From positions 25,847,540-25,911,539 of the forward strand of contig BSYO01000003.1 of assembly GCA_033239525.1 (NCBI GenBank): a stretch of 64,000 nt of DNA, in the 5' to 3' direction. A program made the position numbers and the translations under genes. The stretch's first letter is position 1; each line of letters begins with the position of its first letter. The notes below the pieces were generated by a model that searched no databases, was not told the origin of the DNA, and saw only the letters and a list, made by a program, of their open reading frames with translations. This document shows, in pieces, positions 58,293-64,000 of the stretch. This DNA comes from Nepenthes gracilis. Taxonomy: Eukaryota > Streptophyta > Magnoliopsida > Caryophyllales > Nepenthaceae.

Positions 58293-59391
58293 ATGAAAAC
58301 CCTAAATTCAATCTTTTGCTTAGTCTTACTCCTCGGTTTGTTGATAAAATCAAAACCAATGTCATCAGCATCATTAGAAAGTGAATTCTATGAATCAACT
58401 TGCTCATTGATTGAAACAATTGTGAGAAACGTAGTAAATAATGCCATTTTACGAGATCTTGGAGTAGCCGCTGGGCTTATCAGAATGCATTTTCATGATT
58501 ATTTTGTCCGGGTATGTGGATAGTCTACACTCAAGCAAAGTATTTTTTTGCCCTTTTTACTTTAAAACTATCCCTAAAATATTTTTTAGTTTATTAAAAA
58601 AACAATAATTAAGAAAATATTTAGTTTAATTTTTTTGGGGCGCCTTCACTAACGTTTAAGCACCTTTATGTTATAGGGATGTGACGCATCGATATTACTT
58701 GATTCAACATCGAGTAACACGGTAGAGAAAGACAGTATAGTCAACAATCCAAGCTTACGACAAAAGGCATTTGAATTGATCGACGAAGCAAAGGCAAATA
58801 TTGAAACTGCATACCCACAAACTGTATCATGTGCCAATATCTTAGCATTTGCTGCTCGTGATAGCACATGTAGTATTGGAGGAATAAGTTACGATGTGCC
58901 AGCTGGATGACGTGATGGAAGAGTTTCCCTAAAAGATGGGTTACCGGGGCGCTATTTCAATTTATCACAACTCCAATACAACTTTGCAAGGAAAGGCCTT
59001 TCCGTGGACGATATGGTTAGCCTTTCTAGAGCACATTCCGTAGAAAGATCACATTGTTCTTCTTTTTCCACAAGGCTCTACTCGTTCAACGCCACAACTT
59101 CACGAGGCCCATCACTGGATCCGAACTCTGCAAATGACCTCAAGACCAAGTGTCCTTCTCCGACTAATAATTCCAACCCAACCGTGTCTCTTGATTTTAG
59201 TTCACCATATAGGCTAGATACCAACTACTACAAAAATTTGCAATATAGTCGCGGGTTATTAACGTCGAATCAAACACTTATGACTAGTCCTTCCACCATT
59301 GGCATGGTGAGGAATTTAGCAATGGATGGTAGTGTTTGGGGCGACAAGTTTGCTTCTGCTATGGTTCGCATGGGTCTGATTGAACCTATAT
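58293..59391 (+). pseudogene. Class III peroxidase pseudogene, copy 3 (3' truncated)
   Basis: Exon 1 58293-58511, intron 58512-58676, exon 2 from 58677. Damage: Cys70 of HDCF is Tyr (HDYF); Cys119 is Tyr; Asp126 is Asn; in-frame TGA at 58908-58910 (codon 151); a 12-bp in-frame loss near 58940; SGAHSVG has become SRAHSVE. The reading frame then leaves peroxidase sequence after the equivalent of Glu313 (59387) and runs into the SPH duplication, stopping at 59417. The last 17 residues, including the cysteine near the C-terminus, are missing. TGA-151 and the Gly-to-Arg change are shared with copy 2. No enzyme can be made. Confidence 0.92.
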
Positions 59392-59870
59392 TTATTCGAG
59401 ATTTTGACGGTTTATAAAGTTACGCCAAGTTTTGTGATGACAAATTATTTAAATTTTTGATCGGAAGAGTAAAATATAAATTTTAAATGATTAATAATTT
59501 AAAATATATTTAAAAATAATTAAGGATCGATTACACAATAAATAGACCCCAGGATCAGGTTGTAACATTATTGATTGATTTGTTTTGTCTCCTATAGTGC
59601 GGTTGGTAAAGAAATAATTAAATTAACAAATATAATGCCTTAAATCATGGGTTTTTTAGAAGCATTTTCCTTTTCTGGTTCTAAAAAAATGAAAGGTGAG
59701 CAAAAGCTAATCCTTATTCTTCTTTTTGTAGATCCATAGACTTGTATCTTTTAATCTCCTTCAAATGGTCAGCCTATTTATCAAAATATTCAAAAATAAT
59801 ACAATATAATAACAATATTATATCACTTAATAGTGTAACTAGTCAATACAATTATATATATGAATATTAT

Positions 59871-61053
59871 TATTGCGTCCTTGTGTTCCGACAGCCGTAC
59901 AATGAGACTCCGAGTTCAGTCTTTGCGCTCTTTCGATGCCCTCAGATGGACGGAAGCGTATAGTACAAAAATAATTGTTAAATTTGACAAAAATGACGTT
60001 TCAGGAAAAAAAATAGGAGAATGGCATAATGCACAAAGATTTTACGTGGAAGACCCCTTCTTGAATGAAAGGAAAAAAAACCACGGTGATGGACGCTGGG
60101 ACCGAAACGATCCACTACACTTAGAATGGGATACAACTAGTCACAGTGGCACTTTTGGTTGCCACATAGGATTACAACACAAGTGATCTTGCTCCCTCTT
60201 TTCTTTTCTAACTTTCTTTCTCTTGCGCCTTTTTCTTTTTTTTTCCTACGCTTGGATGCTGTTCGTAGTGAATGGAAGAAACGTTAGCCCTTGGAATCCC
60301 TTTCTCTGTCGTTTGAATGAGGTATTTATAAAGGGGGAACATATCCTTGAAATGGGGACACGTGGCGTTGGCGTGTACTGGGAGACCTGCCACCAACTCT
60401 GCTGATTTGGTGTGTGTTGGGAGGCCTGTCATCAACTCTGCTGATTCGGCATATCAGGTGTCATTAGTCCCATAATGATTGCACATGCTCTGAGCACCGT
60501 GATTTCCTGTGGATGTAGCGTATTGCAGAGAATGCGTGCTCCTTGGTAACAGTGAGACATCTGAGCTGGCGTGCTCAGTCACCTTAACCCCATTTTCCCC
60601 TGATCTGATGATTTAAAGATGAAGAGATTGTCCTCGTACCTAGAAAGCCTTCTGGGTCTTTTCCGAATCATCGGGCTCATTAAGTTAGGTTCTCGTACAT
60701 TAATCGGGAGTTTCACTTGCTAAAGGCCCTCGGGATTTCAGTGTTATATTCTTGGCTTCATGTCCTCGGGATTTTATTAGTGACGTTAGTTTCTTATGGC
60801 ATCCTTGGGCCTCTTGGGTTAAATTAGTCTCTCGGACCATTGTTGCTATTTGGGCTTCTTGGGACGTTGGCCCGGGCCATCGGGCTTCTAAGGCCAACTT
60901 AGCATCTTAGGCTAAGTTAGACTTCTTGAGCTTCTTAGGATGCGAATGACTGTTTTTGGGCCTCTTGGGCCAAATTGTCCTCGCAAGTCTCTTGGTCCGT
61001 AGACTTGACTTTTTGGGCCTTCCTTTCTGGGCCTTGGATGCCGGGATCCATTA
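59871..61053 (+). mobile_element. Insertion of about 1.18 kb, probable solo LTR
   Basis: Absent from SPH block 1, so the empty site is known. ATTAT stands at 59866-59870 and 61054-61058, a probable 5-bp target-site duplication; the precise edges are blurred by the AT-rich target. Inside: pyrimidine-rich stretch 60190-60245, TATA box TATTTATAAAG (60324-60334), and a GGGCC/CTTGGG-rich 3' third (60820-61040). The 108-residue frame at 59860-60186 straddles the left edge and is not a gene. Confidence 0.65.
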
Positions 61054-61469
61054 ATTATATATCTCAATATTACATCCAATGAATATTTAAAACAACAACA
61101 GATCTTACAATACCAATAATAATAGACAATAAAACAGCATTTTTTCCCATTTATTTTTTGACTTTTGGGCAGATTACTTAAATATAGAAAGAGAGAACGA
61201 ATATACGAGATCATTCAATTTGATTGATCTATAATTATGTAATGAATGCAAGTAGATCCTCGCATTGAATAAGGGTATCCGATTATGAGATTTTTGTCCT
61301 TTTTCTTAATTTCATAGAATTTAAATAAATTTAAAAAATATTAATTACTAGATTATAAGTTAATTAATACATAGACATTTATGTTATTACTTTTTTTGTT
61401 AATTTTCTACAAGCAATTTTTTTTCCTAACTTACAGATATTATCATAATTATCTACCTTATAACTCTAA

Positions 61470-61477
61470 TATATAAA
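61470..61477 (+). promoter_or_regulatory. TATA box of SPH2
   Basis: TATATAAA in the same context as at SPH1, 42 bp before the start equivalent to that of SPH1 (61519). Confidence 0.6.
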
Positions 61478-61506
61478 CTATACGATCATACTAAAATTCC
61501 TATACA

Positions 61507-61953
61507 ATGTCACATAAAATGGATCGTTTTGTTCGCCATATCCTTGTAATATTCCTCTGCTTTATGCTTGCTACCCAACCGATGATCATCTCTGGCCTAT
61601 CCCTTCACAAATCCACCAGGATGTATGTAGCTATTATGAATTGGTTGTCAGACGACTCGCTTGTGGTTCATTGTCAATCAAATACGGGCTATGATCTTGG
61701 AAGTCATATTTTACAGCCTCGTGAAAATATTACATGGTCATTTCATCTGCATTTGTTAAAGAGGACGAAATACACCTGTGACTTAGGTTGGAGCCGCGGG
61801 GAACGTTTCTTCTATGCATTTGTCGATAGTCGGAAGTTTGTCGACCACCGATGTGGGGGGCGACACTGCATATGGACCGCTACTTATGGTGGTTTGTTTT
61901 TGTTTAATGTTAAAACAGGTAAATTTAATTTCATGTATGGGTGGGACAAGTGA
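61507..61953 (+). CDS. S1-type self-incompatibility protein homologue, SPH2
   Basis: 148 residues, single exon; same family and layout as SPH1. Motifs in order: signal peptide, MNWLSDDSLVVHC, YDLGSHILQP, ITWSFHLH, TKYTCDLGW, FFYAF, CGGRHCIWTATYGGL, with four mature cysteines. The ATG at 61507 exists because ATATCACATAAA of SPH1 is ATGTCACATAAA here. The start homologous to SPH1 is 61519 (MDRFVRH), giving 144 residues, and is probably the original one. Of two possible glycosylation sites in SPH1 only ENIT is kept. Roughly 30 residues differ from SPH1 without any stop or shift, so both copies appear to have been kept functional. Confidence 0.9.
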   Translation: MSHKMDRFVRHILVIFLCFMLATQPMIISGLSLHKSTRMYVAIMNWLSDDSLVVHCQSNTGYDLGSHILQPRENITWSFHLHLLKRTKYTCDLGWSRGERFFYAFVDSRKFVDHRCGGRHCIWTATYGGLFLFNVKTGKFNFMYGWDK

Positions 61954-62358
61954 CAAGATGAACTTTATTATGGAAAGAAAATAAGTAGAGACTTTTGATG
62001 TTGGAGCTTCTTCTATGGTTTACGTTGTGTTTGGCCATTGCAAATTAAAAAAAAAATTAATACCTTAGCTTAAAATGGGATTGGCCTTTAACTCATCAAA
62101 CATTGCCAGTGTACTTTCTAATTGATTAGTTAAAGTAGCAAAGAAGAAAAACTCTAAAAATATCACTACCACGATATTTTTGCGGTATAGTTTTCTAGTT
62201 GCCAGTGTATATAGTTTTCACTCTAATAAGATTTAACATTACCACGATATATAATGTTCGTTCCAAATCAACTTTTTATTTCACAATATGAACACCAATA
62301 TCATCATGCAGGTTTTTGAATTCGCCCATTAAAAAAAGTAAATGTAGCACATTTAGTA

Positions 62359-64000
62359 TGTCAAGGTCCCAAAAGTAAATTTTAATAATAATTTAGAATA
62401 ATTATGACTCTTAAAATTAAATCTAAATATAAAACAATAACCAAAATAAATTCTAAATTCGAGCGTGACATGACAATTCATCCAACAGTCTGATTATAAC
62501 CAGAATAATAAATAATAATGTCATTCATTCACAAGATTGCTCCAAAATATTATTCTAGACAAATAAATAATTGCAACTTGCTTTAAAATATTGTAAAGAA
62601 GAAGTGAGCAACGGTAATACAAACAAAATCACTTAAACATAACAAACCAAATGCCACAAAATTTAATTAATTAAATAATCTGAACACTATTTTCTTGATA
62701 ATACAATATACAATCATCATTCTATCCGCCGGCCCAAACAATACCAAAATATGTCTATTAAGATTATAATCTGAATACAAAAATAAAACTCATCAAATAT
62801 AAACGAGATTTCAATCTAATCCGAATCCAAACTCCCTATAATGTATCTGAAACCTATTAAACTGATGAGATAAGAAGTAATAAATATGTAAACCGAATGC
62901 TCAACATATATCAACATATAATATATACAATAAACCGATGTGTCCATAAATAGAACGAATGAAATTAAAACGTATACAATAACATATAGAAGACCAAACT
63001 TTAAATATCAGATGGGTCAAACTAATAAAAGTTTGAATGTGATCTCGTACTAAAAAGTATAATTTGAAGGGAATATCAAAAGTTTTAAATGTACAAGACC
63101 AACCAAATCCCAACTGTGAACAAAACCTACGAATCTCAATCAAAATCTCGAATATCCAATCAATGCAAGTAAAATATATCAAAATTATAAAATATACACA
63201 AATCAAAGAATCAAAGATCGAAAGTCTAACTTGAAGAAGGACTCCACGTACTCTCAGTAACATTAGGTCATATCACAACTATTTAGACCCATAGGTAGGA
63301 TATATTTTTTCCTATAAATGGGAATGGATGCCACTTTTTTTATCACTTATAGATAATATGTGCAATCCTCAAATCTATCTGATATATTAATACGTTTGAA
63401 TATATTAATTTTGTTTAATTTTTAACGATAGTTTTCATAAAAATACAATCGGAGAGGGTTTCTATATCATATATTACAAAACTTTTCCTATCAAGTAAAA
63501 AAAGTCAAAGCTTTCACTCGGGAAGGTCATATAAAACATTCCCTTTGAAAAAAGTCACATATCGAATCACATTATGAAGATAGAGAATGATCCGAAATAC
63601 AATACATGAATATCACATGAACGGTCCATATGTAAGTTTTTATAACTTTTTCTTTATAAATATACTTATACATAATAGAACATCTCAAAATATTTATCTA
63701 TTTTTTACAAAACAAATAAAATTCTCACATAATAGTAAAACTAAAATAAAACCTCAAAACAATCAGTAAAAGTGATATGCACACACGAATGAGTCAAATA
63801 ATGTAAGTAAATTAGCTTGCATATACATTAAATCCATCAAGTAAGCAAAAATAACCAAAAATAGAAATAGACAAAGAAGAATGCGTAAGGATGCTTACCT
63901 TAATCTCTAATCTAACAGATCTGATAAAATGATATTTTAAAATATATATTTTGCTTTTTCCCTCTCTTTCTTTTCCTTCTCTTTCTCTCTTTTTTTCGAC
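62359..64000 (-). mobile_element. Diverged family A-like LTR, reverse (A2), copy in SPH block 2
   Basis: Counterpart of 55300-56830. The minus-strand donor AAG|GTAAGC is at 63893-63902. Near 62640-62790 it has extra sequence that copy 1 lacks. It continues past the window end into its pyrimidine-rich leader. Confidence 0.55.

Larger units (their letters stand above)
59392..64000 (+). repeat. SPH segmental duplication, copy 2 (runs off window end)
   Basis: Collinear with 53530-56830, interrupted by a 1.2-kb insertion at 59871-61053. Its left edge is fused to the truncated peroxidase copy 3. Confidence 0.85.

Noticed and set aside
59860..60186. 108-residue frame
   Set aside because: Straddles the left edge of the probable solo LTR insertion, so it cannot be an ancestral gene.
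62160..62210. CACTACCACG insertion downstream of SPH2 as a transposon end
   Set aside because: Only about 40 bp longer than the SPH1 flank, with a local near-repeat of neighbouring sequence (ACCACGATAT); a small duplication explains it better.

Overview
This window looks like nuclear DNA of a eudicot plant. It is AT-rich, contains one intron-containing plant-type (class III) secretory peroxidase and two plant-specific S1-type self-incompatibility protein homologues (SPH), and most of the rest is nested LTR retrotransposons. No tRNA, rRNA, CRISPR or bacterial-type operon was seen. The species cannot be named from the sequence. LTR family letters A to E are local labels.

Host genes. Peroxidase copy 1 (13,630-14,791) is intact: two exons, 330 residues, all eight family cysteines and both catalytic histidines. 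Copy 2 (45,206-46,365) and copy 3 (58,293-59,391) are pseudogenes that share one nonsense codon and one missense change, so the gene was already broken when they separated. SPH1 (54,488-54,922) and SPH2 (61,507-61,953) are intact single-exon genes inside a long direct duplication (about 53.53-56.83 kb and 59.39 kb to the window end). The order peroxidase-SPH-peroxidase-SPH suggests a tandem duplication of a peroxidase+SPH unit, later split by a Ty3/gypsy-type element in the first copy and trimmed in the second.

Transposon layout. 0-3.9 kb: reverse LTRs of families A and B nested in each other. 3.9-10.6 kb: a family A Ty3/gypsy element with decayed protease-RT-RNase H and an intact 2.2-kb 3' LTR. 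10.6-12.7 kb: reverse family C LTR full of a CGGAGTTC-type irregular repeat. 12.7-15.6 kb: peroxidase copy 1 block. 16.2-25.7 kb: forward family C LTR split by a 7.8-kb Copia/Sirevirus-like gag-only array with three LTRs, two internal regions and one AAAAG target-site duplication. 25.7-32.5 kb: LTRs B, D and E, with E nested in D. 32.9-33.6 kb: decayed endogenous caulimovirid reverse transcriptase. 33.6-35.2 kb: reverse A LTR. 35.2-37.8 kb: remnants of an element encoding a 'putative gypsy type transposon' (Transposase_28-like) protein. 37.8-43.3 kb: reverse E and forward A-like LTRs. 43.4-47.06 kb: peroxidase copy 2 block. 47.3-53.5 kb: family D element with an inverted solo D LTR inside it. 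53.5-64 kb: SPH duplication, a CACTA-type end and peroxidase copy 3.

Most notable pattern. LTR families with otherwise different sequence (A, B, D, E and relatives) share a module: a short TGAGY...RCTCA inverted repeat, then a pyrimidine tract, then AG. In several copies an AG|GTAAGT-like donor lies 1.1-1.8 kb upstream, which suggests an optional intron inside the LTR leader. This is an inference from sequence only.
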